64,000 nucleotides of DNA from Actinernus sp. WN-2022 (Eukaryota > Cnidaria > Anthozoa > Actiniaria > Actinernidae): contig JAOWCC010001589.1 in the NCBI GenBank assembly GCA_030867875.1, forward strand, positions 82,483,537 to 82,547,536. The letters are read 5' to 3'. The notes beneath the pieces were generated by a model. It saw only the letters and a program-made list of their open reading frames with translations, was not told the DNA's origin and did no database searches. Of the stretch, positions 32,556-43,800 are shown piece after piece. Both the position numbers and the translations under genes were made by a program. Within the stretch, counting starts at the first letter, position 1; every line of letters starts with the position of its first letter.

Positions 32556-32861
32556 TTGATGTCGATAGTGAATAAAATGCTGGAGTTGATTGACGAACTG
32601 GTCTCGTGTGACCTTCGGTATTTTCATATCGATCTTGTAAACAGAACCGTACCAGGCGCATTTTTTCCTCGGTCCATTCCGATTACGCCTGAGAGTGTTG
32701 TCAAGGCCGCGAAGGAACTAGCTAGAAACACCGGGGAAATACAAAAATACTCCATCCTAACCAGACTTCCGTTTCACTGGCGGGGAAGTCGCCGCGGGGG
32801 TCTGCATGCTTCAGGAGGCTACAGCTTAACCAAACCACTCCGAAAAGAAGTTCCCAGTTAG
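32556..32861 (+). CDS. Unassigned open frame, 101 codons
   Basis: The protein has an ordinary, gene-like composition (ELIDELVSCDLRYFHIDLVN, then ITPESVVKAAKELARN). I do not recognise the family and see no flanking exon. It starts just after a repeat built on CATTCTCGTTCC and lies 440 nt past the HYLS1 stop. It could be a retroelement remnant, an exon, or chance. Confidence 0.25.
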   Translation: MMSIVNKMLELIDELVSCDLRYFHIDLVNRTVPGAFFPRSIPITPESVVKAAKELARNTGEIQKYSILTRLPFHWRGSRRGGLHASGGYSLTKPLRKEVPS

Positions 32862-32878
32862 GGTTTACAGAAAGGTTG

Positions 32879-33208
32879 TTAGGTAAGGGAAGAGGTCAAA
32901 ACAATGGTACTCTGGCGGGACCCAATTTTGATGGAAGGGGGTTGTACCCGGAACCCACCAACTATTTTGGCAAAATCTAGATTTTTGACCACAAATATAT
33001 TTTTGAATAAAATACTTATTGCCGGAAGAAGTAACTATATTTCTAGTTCTACAGGCAGAGAAGAACGTGTCTCTGCATTAAAATCAGGAATCTCTATTTT
33101 ACAACGCGTGAAAATCACCCTCGAAAAAAGGGGTAGGGGTATTCCCCGCCACCTCCCCTTACAAAATTAGATCCCATTCGAAATCGATTGTTTTGACCTC
33201 TTCCCTAA
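32879..33208. mobile_element. MITE with GGGAAGAGGTCAAAACAAT ends
   Basis: GGGAAGAGGTCAAAACAATGG near 32887 is inverted as CGATTGTTTTGACCTCTTCCC ending near 33206. It is non-coding. Confidence 0.8.
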
Positions 33209-33214
33209 GAGTTC

Positions 33215-33560
33215 TCACTAAAATGCTAATTTGCATAATTTGGAAGATCAATCTGTAGCGGGAAACGAATGCTACCACATGAAAGATCACATTATAACTA
33301 GTAATAGTTTTGAGTTTTAGAGCAATGTGGAAAATTGCTGTTGAGCTATAAGCATTTGTAATGCAGAAAAATATGAAAGCGAGGCTATAAAGGCCTCCAT
33401 TGTTTTTCTCATACAAATCTCTCTAATTTCAACTGGCTGTAACTTCATTGCTTTATAAGCTACAGCACTCAACTTTCACAAGTTCACTAATGTCGACATG
33501 CTCTTTCACATGGCAATGTTCATATTTTATATACGTTAATTAGGAGGCGGCCATTATGAA
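33215..33560. mobile_element. MITE family D, copy 2 (one end missing)
   Basis: See the copy at 27168-27510; same orientation over the shared block. It keeps the right end GGCGGCCATTATGAAAG. Confidence 0.75.
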
Positions 33561-33564
33561 AGTC

Positions 33565-33913
33565 GTGTATGTAGCGATACTTACTGTGATGTCAGACAGG
33601 CCAGTCGCGCCACATTTGTTTGGCAGAAACGAAGCGTGAACGCAGTCGGTTGTTTATAAAATATCACAGGTCTGTGATTATTCATCGCCAAATTACTTTC
33701 TTGTTCTTCCAAAATACAAGCAAGCTTATATGCTCTTAACGTATAAGTAGGATATGGAAGCAGAATTGAGACTTTAGATATATTTCATGAGGCCCAAATC
33801 GCTAGATGCCATACAAGTCACAAACACGCGGGTTTATTTGCCAACATTATAAATGCAAATATATATACAAATAATGACAGTGTTTACAAACAGTAAGTAT
33901 CGCTATATACATC
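33565..33913. mobile_element. MITE with AGCGATACTTACTG ends
   Basis: TGTAGCGATACTTACTGT near 33570 is inverted as ACAGTAAGTATCGCTATA near 33890-33909. It directly follows the family D copy. Confidence 0.75.
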
Positions 33914-34139
33914 AATGCAGCCATTTTTTTTGCCCCTTGGTTGTGTAAGGCAGGTTTTTTTCAGTCTTTGATATTTTGTGTTCCAGGATTTCTATTTTGG
34001 ACTACCCTTCTTCAGATTTCTGATGGTGTGTTCCAAATGAGATTGAAGATGAAATTCACTTTGAAATCCTCTTGGTAATAACCAAAGGGAAGAATTATTA
34101 GCTGAATTTAGCAGTCTTTAGGAGTGGCCGGTAGCGCGG

Positions 34140-35724
34140 TACCCTGCGTGCCAGAGGTTCTACTGCCCTCTCTATTAAGGTTACCGGATACCTTCGCGGG
34201 TCTCTCACGTTAATAATTTTGTACGCGCGTTGTTTTAAAGAAAACTATAGAAACCTATATACCTCTGTAAAGCTTATGAAGTGCAGAATACACTGAATGA
34301 ATTTCTTGAAAAAAATATTGAATTGTAAAGCAATGCTAAGCCAACAAACGCAAAACTGACAAGGTTTATAAAAGTGAATTAGCAGCCTTCGGGTTAACGG
34401 ATAAGAACAATTCAACTGCACAATGTCAATCAGCATATGACAGCCTAAAAAAGGGTGTGAGCATTTGTTAATATTTTGCTTCATTCAAATGCAATAAATT
34501 CCTAAAGTTGTAGTCTTCGATAATGTACGAGTCACATTATGCGGAATACTCTACGAGGAAAAATATTTTGAATATTGCTAAACGCTCACACCCTTTTCTT
34601 TGTCAGTAACTTAACTGTCTTTTGGCCGAGTTTTATCAAAATCTGGCAAGTCTGCATACCCTATTAATTCATTCAAAGAGAGGGGATACGAAGAAAAACC
34701 TAGTCGGAGATTTGGCGTGTAAAGTTTTGTAAACATTTCACACCTCATCAAAGCAAATGTCAACACTACGAACCAACTAGCCAATGATTACGCAAGGACC
34801 CCTGGAGCTTCAAAGCAGTAGTGAAATTCGCGGGAAATAGGTCATATTTCATAAGAAACCTTTCGCTCTCACAACAATTCAACAGTTTCGCTGAGTTCGA
34901 GAGCCAATAAGTTTCATTCCCAAAGTTCCACAACAACTGCAAGTTGATGTCCTCCCTAGCTCACGATTGAGACATTGAGGATTGACAACGGCCCAGGAGT
35001 GAACTCGGATCTGAATCAGACTCCGATGTGAACTCATCGCTGCTCGCGTCCTCAGTCTCTTCAAATGACTTGCTGGTTCCTGCTGAGCCAAACGACAGTT
35101 TAAGCCTGCTAGCGCTGCTTATATTTGGAGTTGTCCCTGAAGTTGAAGGTTCGCACGTTCTTCGAACCACGAGCCTTTGTCGCTGTCCGCGAGCTCAATC
35201 CTCGTTTTACCGAATTCCTCCTTATCGCCGGTTTCCTTTCTTTTTCGATCCAGGGTTCTCTTTTTGTTTTACCCAAGGACTTTGCTTTTCTCTTTTGGAT
35301 TTCCCCATACAAACGATTGATAATAGACTCTAAATGCACGTTTGTTATTTCGAAGGGAAGCGACAACAACAGTATGCAAATTACTCGGCTAACAGCTCCC
35401 GCTAAAAGTCCACGGGGTGCCCGTGGAGCCCGTGGCACGTAAAGGGTTATAACGCCTCGGTGATTTATTTAGTTTCCTTCTAAATACGTTTTTTCTAAAT
35501 ATCTCGCAAGCTTTTATATCTTTTGAATTTTTTTTTTTTCTAAATTGTAGAACAATCCATAAACTTTACAAATAATTAATAATATTTTTTTACAGAAAAA
35601 TATGCCTTGAAGGTATCCGGTAACCTTAATTAAAGCCAAAGTTTCGGATCGACGAGAAGGCTGGTTCTCGTAGAACCTAAACTTTGGCTTGGAGAGGGCA
35701 GTAGAACCTCTGGCACCCAGGGTA
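34140..35724. mobile_element. 1585-bp element, perfect 9-bp TSD, empty site in window
   Basis: The inverted ends are TACCCTGCGTGCCAGAGG and CCTCTGGCACCCAGGGTA (about 33 bp conserved). It is flanked by the 9-bp duplication GTAGCGCGG (34131-34139 and 35725-35733). The host sequence, uninterrupted, is at 59405-59575, which proves the insertion. Inner words AAGGTTACCGGATACCTT are also inverted, and the same word occurs at 50746. It carries a - strand frame (next entry). A 9-bp duplication fits a MULE-like element. Confidence 0.92.
34961..35438 (-). pseudogene. Unknown basic/acidic protein frame inside the 1585-bp element
   Basis: 35438-35109 encodes a basic segment (EIQKRKAKSLGKTKREPW, then RNSVKRGLSSRTATKARGSK). 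An overlapping frame, 35170-34961, continues with a Ser/Thr and acidic tail (FEETEDASSDEFTSESDSD) and stops. One frameshift near 35165 would join them. I recognise no family; a captured host fragment or a transposase N-terminus are both possible. Confidence 0.35.
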
Positions 35725-35861
35725 GTAGCGCGGTGACTTTCATTCTCTGCTCCCCTAGTATATATGTAATTTAATATTTTTGTTTTTCTCGTATGTAAAT
35801 TAAAGAAGTATTCTGTTATACTGCAGGTTCCGAGTACTAATAGATGATTGTCTCAATGTAC

Positions 35862-36376
35862 CAAGGGCACCCAACGAGTACTTTTTGAAATTCGTTTGAA
35901 ACCAGTTGTCTGCAGCTTATCTAGCCATTTTTCTAGAAAGCTATTAGCTGTTCGGATTTTCTAGGTGGAAATCGCGTCAACCGAAAATACTATGGCAAAA
36001 TATTCCCGGCCTACGAATTTGTTAGTAGTCTAGAACAGAAACAAGAATGTTCTAGCCCAAGTAACTTGAAGTTCATGTTGCAAAGTTTTGTCGAGGTACG
36101 AATTTTTTAGGGATTCTTTTTTCCTTTTGGCAATTCTTAGGGAATGAAAATGTGTTGTTCCGACTATTGATCAGACGGATTGGGACGTACGAATATTTTA
36201 GGGGAAACCTTTTAGTCTCCCTTTTCTTCTATAATTTTCTAGGGATTGAAAACAAATTTTCTAGCCAGTATTTCAGAAAACAATTTTCTAGGGACAATTT
36301 TTTCAAATCCGAAAGTTTTAGGCTAACTTACTCTCCCGAACAGCTTTTTAACCGAAAACTTCGTTGGGTTCCCTTG
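35862..36376. mobile_element. CAAGGGCACCC MITE, copy 2 (inverted relative to copy 1)
   Basis: The ends are CAAGGGCACCCAACGAG and CGTTGGGTTCCCTTG. It aligns along its whole length to the reverse complement of 31161-31686. Confidence 0.9.
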
Positions 36377-36608
36377 ATGTATGTTTATATTTGTACCATA
36401 TTATAAGTTGTATCCTGTGATGGAGCTATCACTATTTTTACCACAACTGCCGGTAATCTCGCGATCTGATTGGTTGAAGTACGGTGGTAAATGAGAGTCC
36501 AGACAACGGTGCTGACGCGAGAAAGTTATAGACAACGCTGGCTCTTTCAAAGCTGTCACGCTTTGTAACGAAACTTCCTTGTACGTTTTCTAATATTGTT
36601 GTAAAAAA

Positions 36609-36791
36609 CAAATTTCCTCTGGTTTTCCGTGGTGTGGACTCTTATTTACCACGATTTACGTCATCACATGGTCAAAATTTGTTGTGGACTCACGAGGCGG
36701 AGCCAAGTGAGTCCACAACAAATTTTGACCATGTGATGACGTAAATCGTGGTAAATAAGAGTCCACACCACGGAAAACCAGTGGAAATTTG
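36609..36791. mobile_element. 84-bp near-perfect hairpin
   Basis: Arms 36609-36692 and 36708-36791 pair with a single mismatch around a 15-bp loop CGAGGCGGAGCCAAG. The left arm reads CGTGGTGTGGACTC, then CATGGTCAAAATTTG. It is related to the palindrome at 23409-23541. Confidence 0.92.
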
Positions 36792-36799
36792 CTAAATTT

Positions 36800-37820
36800 C
36801 TCTACTGTTCTTACTACCCTGCGGCTCTATCGCAGCTCGCTGCCTCGCGGCTCTTTCTCCGCTTCTCTCTGGAAGTCATGTTTTAAAATTGTATTCGTGG
36901 TCAATTTGTGTTCCTCTGTGTAACTTTATCTGCTGTTCTTGCTATACACGATGAGCCAAAACCTTGGCCGTGAGAGCTTTCTTGTTTAAGTTTACCTTGA
37001 GAGTTGAATATTGCTTGGCTCATAATTCTGTGCGAGTGTGTATTTCTGGCTTCGCGTTGGCGAGTGACAGTGTTGCTCTCACAGTTCAGGAGTTCAGATG
37101 TCTTCAGACTTCGATAGAGGAAAGTAACCCATAACTTCTCAACCACAGTATATGTATTTGCTTGTAAATCGCTCAGTATACTTCGCTATAAATCAGCTAT
37201 TCAGTATACCTGTGTAACGTACACAGGTCTCGATACGAGATCGGTAAACCAGCCAAAAACACGGTCGAAATTATTTTAGTGTTGGCCTACCGATCACGGT
37301 GTTTGCGCTGATATGTATTATGACCAAGAGTCATAAACCCTACGAAAAACGAGAATAGCATCCGCATAATGTTAAGATGACGACTGGACTGGAAAAATCT
37401 ATTAGCGCCATCAATTAATGCATAATTTAACGCTTGCGCATAAATTTTACAGCACAAAACTGCCTGCAGATTTAGACTCGTGCCTGCCTTTGTTTTCGTC
37501 CGGTAAACTCGTTCTGAAACCCACCAGGGCGAGGCTACATGGGCCAAAACCATTGTTTTATTCAAGATGGCCGAATTATGAAAAGCGATTCTCGTTTAAC
37601 CAGACAGTACCGCGCGCTCGAAACGAACCACAGTATCTAAAGAACGAGCAGTACAAGTTAGAACGAACCTTCTTCAGGAGTTAAAATAACTTCCCAGTCA
37701 TTCCCGTGCATGCGTATGGACTATTCAGGAAGTCGCTCCTACTGGTTCGAGTTCGTACCGGTCTCGTGTGATCAACGGGCCCATCAAGACTCGCACCAAT
37801 CAGAGTGAAAATCCAATATG
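36800..37820. other. Intergenic, no gene established
   Basis: Short frames only. The region lies 3' of both convergent genes. Some composition around 36830-36880 (CTCGCTGCCTCGCGG) looks repeat-derived. Confidence 0.4.
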
Positions 37821-37826
37821 TTTATT
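37821..37826 (-). promoter_or_regulatory. MRPL4: Likely MRPL4 polyadenylation signal
   Basis: AATAAA on the - strand, about 53 nt after the MRPL4 stop codon. Confidence 0.55.
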
Positions 37827-37878
37827 TACAAATAGTCAACTTCATTTCATGACAACAAATTCCAGGTATTGACAGGTG

Positions 37879-40800
37879 TCACCCGAATTGGTTCAGTTGA
37901 ATACGGTTATCTTCACACAGTCTTTCCTCCAGTTTCCTTACAGCGTCTAGCGTCAGAATGATATTGTGTCTCAGTAGAATGCTGTACACGTTCACATCTG
38001 AAAACACGGACATTATATACCATTAGCAAAACATCCTGTCACTACGGTGCTTTAGTAGCAAATGAATACACAATTTACTGAACTTTCGTTTACAACCCGA
38101 TTTCAACCTTGGGCGTATTCAACTAATCTTGGATCGGTATCACCGGTATAGCAATATTAGGCCTACGGCAAACGTCGAACTAGCCATGAACTTAATTCAG
38201 TCGAACCTATTAATTTTGAAATAGGCTCATGGATAGTACGATGTTTGCTGCAATTGAGATCGACCTATTCAATAGGTAAGAGTCCAGCATGAGGTTCGAG
38301 TAGCCAAGTCGGGAATTACGACTCTGGTGCGACTTTACGGCAAACGTCGTTCTTAACACGCGCCGAACTAAATTCATAAATTATGTAAAATAATAAATAA
38401 ATCGTGCAAATAGTATGGATTGTGCTAAAACCGTGAAAACAACATCTCCCCCATCTCCCAAACACTGATCCCCCCTGGTGAACATGCGCTGTACAAAGGT
38501 GATTTCGAAGACGAAATGGCGGCCTATCGGAAGTGATTGCCGCATGACGCTCTGCCGGAAATGTGTAGTTCGTGCTTTAACGTCACAAAATACATTTGCC
38601 TTAAATGCAAAATGCCCTTTTGTAATAAATGCTCAGCATTCGAAAGTAATGAAGACGTGTCTGGCTGTAATGCCGGCAGAAGCATTGGCTATTGCGAATG
38701 TTGCGATATAGCTCGCTTTGAAACGCTTCTACCATATGAAGTCAAACCATCCAGAATGTCGTTGAAAACTGCGGCATGATCGACTATTAACAGAGGTTTC
38801 AATGTGTGAATCGCAACCGCTAGAAACATGGCCAATAACGCCACTTGCAGTGACAACCATCGTCTCCTATACACGGCACCGAGTGCTGTGTAGAACGCCA
38901 TTCTTCTGTTTCTGTTTTGGACAATCATTTTCCACAGAAAGGCCTTTCTTTAATATATTCGACCGAGCGCTGTATTTCGTCATATCACTAACCGCGGGCG
39001 AAAAGTGAAATGCGCCAGGACACGTGTTAGTTCCCGTGATTAGGCGCAAGTGAATTAAGATCGACATATGTTCGACGTTTGCTGCCACGTCGGCCCTAAG
39101 TCGATCTTCTACCGAACCTATTTTGTAATAGGATCGGCACGACTTAAGTTCGACGTTTGCCGTAGGCCTTATTGCCTTTTAAATTTATGATGTTTCCCCT
39201 TGCTCAATTCAGAGAATGATATAAGCACAAGCAACAAACGCGTGCGCTGTGCCGTAATTGTGACATAAAACCGGTGTTACATACAGGATAAGGTTCCAGA
39301 GATTGACTCGCTTTAATTTAGTCCTCGATCTTAAGGCCTCACTACTCGACATTCGCGTTTTGGTGTGGTTTTTTTTTTGGCAAAGAGGACCTGAAAACAT
39401 TCACTTACTCCAATGCTCTTTTCGAGTGACGCCTGGTGGAAAACGTCCCCTTTGCCAAAACCCCGTATCATATCGTTCGCATTTTCGGCGCTCAAAGATC
39501 GGATGTCAATCGATCTCTGCCAATATAGCATTGTCAATGTATCTTAGCCTGAGACAAAAATAAATTTCCTTAAACGTAGTTTTGCCTATGACGGAGAGGC
39601 TGCCTGGAATTCCCTTCCAGTAACAATTAAAAGTTGTCATCCTTAAACGCTTTTAAACTTATTTATTCACATTATTCATATCTTATACCCACGCGGTAAG
39701 AAGTCTGGTAACAATGGTATCAGAATGAGGCCAGTTGTCCCAGAGATCACAAAATTGGAGTCGGTCAGAAGTGTTTTAGTTTCTGTCGTACTGCACTGTT
39801 GTGTTCTCTTGTGTCATAGGAAATGAACGTTATTTTCCACCATCGACTGTAGATTTTTCTCTTCCGGTGACAACTGGCCTCGCTTTGATGCCTTTATGAA
39901 TAAGGTAAATAGGATTATATAACATTGTATTTTTATCGGATATTTTATTATCATAACTAATTCTAATTTATATGTAATTTTTGTCACAGCTTGTGGGAAA
40001 ATCATACTTGTAAGACGTAAATCCGTCTATAAATAATGATCACGTATATGTATGTAAATAAAGATCACGTATCTATGTAAATAAAGATCACGGAGCCACG
40101 AGCAAGTCCAACTCAGTGCGGGTGTGGTCCCGGTTGAAAGAGAGGCTTCTTTCCGCTGTTTGGCTTGTTTGTTTTAGCTTGCCATTTCCTTTCTATTATT
40201 CTTCCAAATAAATTTAGTAAACATTTCTAAAACCCAGCGATGCTACTTTAGCTAGCCTGTGTCGTATCGCACACAATAAACAATTCTGAATTCGACCATC
40301 GTTGCGCGAGCCCAACCCAACGTTCTCACATCCTTCTAATTGACTTAGCTGCCGTGTAGAAAACGACGATATACTAGAATATGATGATCCTACTCTAACC
40401 TCCTTCTCCGTCGTTCTATACACACTATGCATAACTCGCGCGGTCACAACACGAAAAAGAGGCCAGTAGGTCCTATGGAATGTTGAAGTTGAAATGCTAG
40501 CAGGAAGTGTGAAACGTGTTGAACATGATTGTTTAGTTGAAAAATGTTTCTTTATAGTACAACCAGCCAGGCGCATAGCAAATTAACGGCATTGTTTCAC
40601 TGAACATTCCTTCAGTGCATTTCACAATCTCCCCGGGCGCTTCAATTTCAACATTCCAGAGGACCTACTGGCCTCGTTGACATGCTAGTTACCAGGACTT
40701 ATGCATAGGGTCTATACTCACTCTGGCTGTAGAACACATCCACTTTCTCCATACCAGCTGCAGCTTCAGTTAGTGTTTGGTTTGGCGTCCTGTGTAACGA

Positions 40801-43800
40801 AGCAAACTATGATTACACATTGAATGGATCCAAGACTAGTAAAATAACCCTTGTCGCACTAATGTCAAACAACATACAATTATATTTCAAGGACCAAAAA
40901 TATGGAACTCATCACTAACGACAGCAAGTTCTTTTAAAAAGAGTCTTCTGAAATATTTGATCACAAATCAATGCCGAATGCAAACCAGTTCTTAATTTCT
41001 ATCATTACTTGCAAAGTTATTAGCTCACATAAAGTATCACATTTATGGTTATTTAAATTAATGCCGTACTTCGCAATTGTAAAATTAAAATTGAAAGAAA
41101 AACGACTACGAGGAGACCCTTCATAGATAAGCCCCGTGGTTTCACTGGGCCTCCTCGCCACTCTTTTCCTTTCCCTTATTTTTGTTCTTTCTTCTTTTAC
41201 AGTACAAGTATTCACCTTATCTAGACACAATCTCTGTAAGCTTAACTTAGTGCATTCACTGTAATCTTATATATGTTTGTAACTGTTATGTACTGTAATC
41301 AATTATATCCTTATCTAGACACTTTCTCTTTAAAGACCCTGTGTCCGAGCCCATGGTGCTTTGCGCGCGCAAATTATTTTCGTAGGCTACGAAAATCAGA
41401 AAGATCGTTGTTGTTGTTATGTGACTCTCGAATCTTTCGAAATCCATCCCTAGTTTGAGCCATCGTCTTTTATCTTAACTTTTGTATATATACTTTTTTA
41501 AATGAAACTTTAGTTCGAATATTTCTTCGAATCCCGGTCTAGAGTGGCGAGTAGATGAATGCCGGAGAAAGGACCGAGACAGCGAGGCGAAGCGACTCGA
41601 CAAATAATCCTTCAGGAGTCCACATTTCACTTTCTCTAGGTCTACAAGAGAACACTTGTGGTTCAAAAGGACTACTACGTGAGTTTCCCGGTGATTTGCT
41701 GCACTAAGGGACCGGCGGGCTTCGTTGGAAATACAAAGCACAAAACAACCACTTCTGGCATGGCATCAAGATCATTCGTAATTATAATTTCGCATGGCTA
41801 AGTTCCACTGAGGTGTTACGACTTATCTGTATCTGTATATGTTTTGCATTTTTATTAGCAGAGAAAGCAATGTCCTTAACCTTTTTTTCATCCTCCAGTA
41901 CGTCCAGAAAGTCTTGCTACGATCGCGGGTCAAACTCCAATTAGTAAACTCCAATCTGATATCTGCCGAGTTCAGCTGTTACTTCGCTGTGAGTTTGACT
42001 CGAGTGCGAGTACGACATTTCATTTTGCACTCAAAATATATCATTCGCAAGGAAACTAGAGATCTTCATATACAGCTAAGCAATACTGGAGCCATGAAAA
42101 CAAGGTGGCAAGAGTATGTGTTTGGTTGTAGAGTTGTGAAAAGTCGCACTCGTAAACCGACTTAGAACCTAAAGACAGAACAACTGGCTTCCTGCCGAGT
42201 ACTGTTAAAATCATATTCGAAGCATCCGGAGAAAATTCGTGGGCTCGATTGGGTTTTTAATCCGGTAGAAATTATGAAATTCGTTATCCAAAGTGTATGT
42301 GTACTTCTTTTATGAAACTTATAAACAATCGAGAGTATTTTAGTTCGCTTAAAAGCTGGCCTTTAATTTATGCGACCGTTGATAAACAAACTAATCATAA
42401 CATTGGCGCAAAGCACCATGGGCTCGGACACAGGGTCTTTAAATGCACTGTAATCTTATCCATGTTTGTAACTGTTATGTACTGTAATCAATTCTATATG
42501 GTGAAATAAATAATAATAATAAAACCACAGCTCGCTTTTAAAGAAAATCATGATGACTCCCATCTCCTAGTATACTGTAATTCTGACTTACATGTAGGCT
42601 GAAGTATCTTATTAAAGATTTCAAAGATTTTACTTCTTTGTTCTCGTCACATTATATACAAATGTGTGTGGTTATAGGGAGACGATGCTGGTGTCGGTAC
42701 TTCATCACAACCGATATTCCGAAGTAGTTGTAGAGACTTGAAATTTTGCACATGCCCTTACTGAAGTATCGTCTACATGTATATGACTGGGTGGTTTACA
42801 GAACTAATCTAAATTGTGAAATTCATAAAATAATGTCGTCACACTTTAAAACTCTATTTGTTAGAAACTAAAAAAAACATACCCATCAACAAGAACTGCA
42901 GATGTCCATCGTCGTCTGTCGAGAACTGGTATTAGGTCCTGAAAGCACCAGTGAATTATTATTTCAATATTATAGATTATTGATATTTAAAAGGAATGTG
43001 TAATGAAAGGGCTCAATTTCGTCTTCTGGAGGCCAGGAACAAAAGTATTTCCTTTTTGTCTCCTTTTTTTCTTAGAAAAAAGCAAATGTTGCTCACATGT
43101 GGGTTGGTTTAAATCTGAACAATACAAACATCAAACCAACTGTATGTAGTTCAATACTCTTTCAACCTACCATTGAAAAGATAATGCACCAGTCAAAGTA
43201 ACCCCCCACCTTGCGCTGTGTGGGGCTTTGGTGGGGATTTAGTACCTCATTGATAGCAACTTGTGTCACAACTAGGTCAGGGATTCGCACATTTTGTAAT
43301 CCCTGTCCGTTCGTACGTGGGGCAATAGGTGGGGATTGGTAGTTGCTCTATCCAAGATGGCGGCAGTTATTCGTGCGCAGAGGTTCACACGTGCATGCAG
43401 TGCACCCTTGGCTCGGGGAATACATGTTGAACATGACAACAAGGTATTTATAACCGCTCTATTCATATTCAAATGATCTATCAAATGTTTTAGACTATCG
43501 TTTTAGATAACTTAGCATATCACTTATTAGACTTGCCTAAATACTACAAAGAATGTTTGATATCCTGGTCTAAGTTAAATAATGAAGAGCCTTTAATGTT
43601 GAAGATTTTGCAAACCGATATTCTGGAATAATAGATTTATTTGTGTCAACAAAAAATCCGTTTATAATAATAATCTAAAGTGCAAAGGCTTCGTTAAAAT
43701 TGGCGATCTGTTTGATGAGGATGGATTGAAATTAAGATTTAATTTGGCAAATCTTAGTGCTAATGAATTATTTTATTTGAGAGCTGTTTATGATGCTCTT

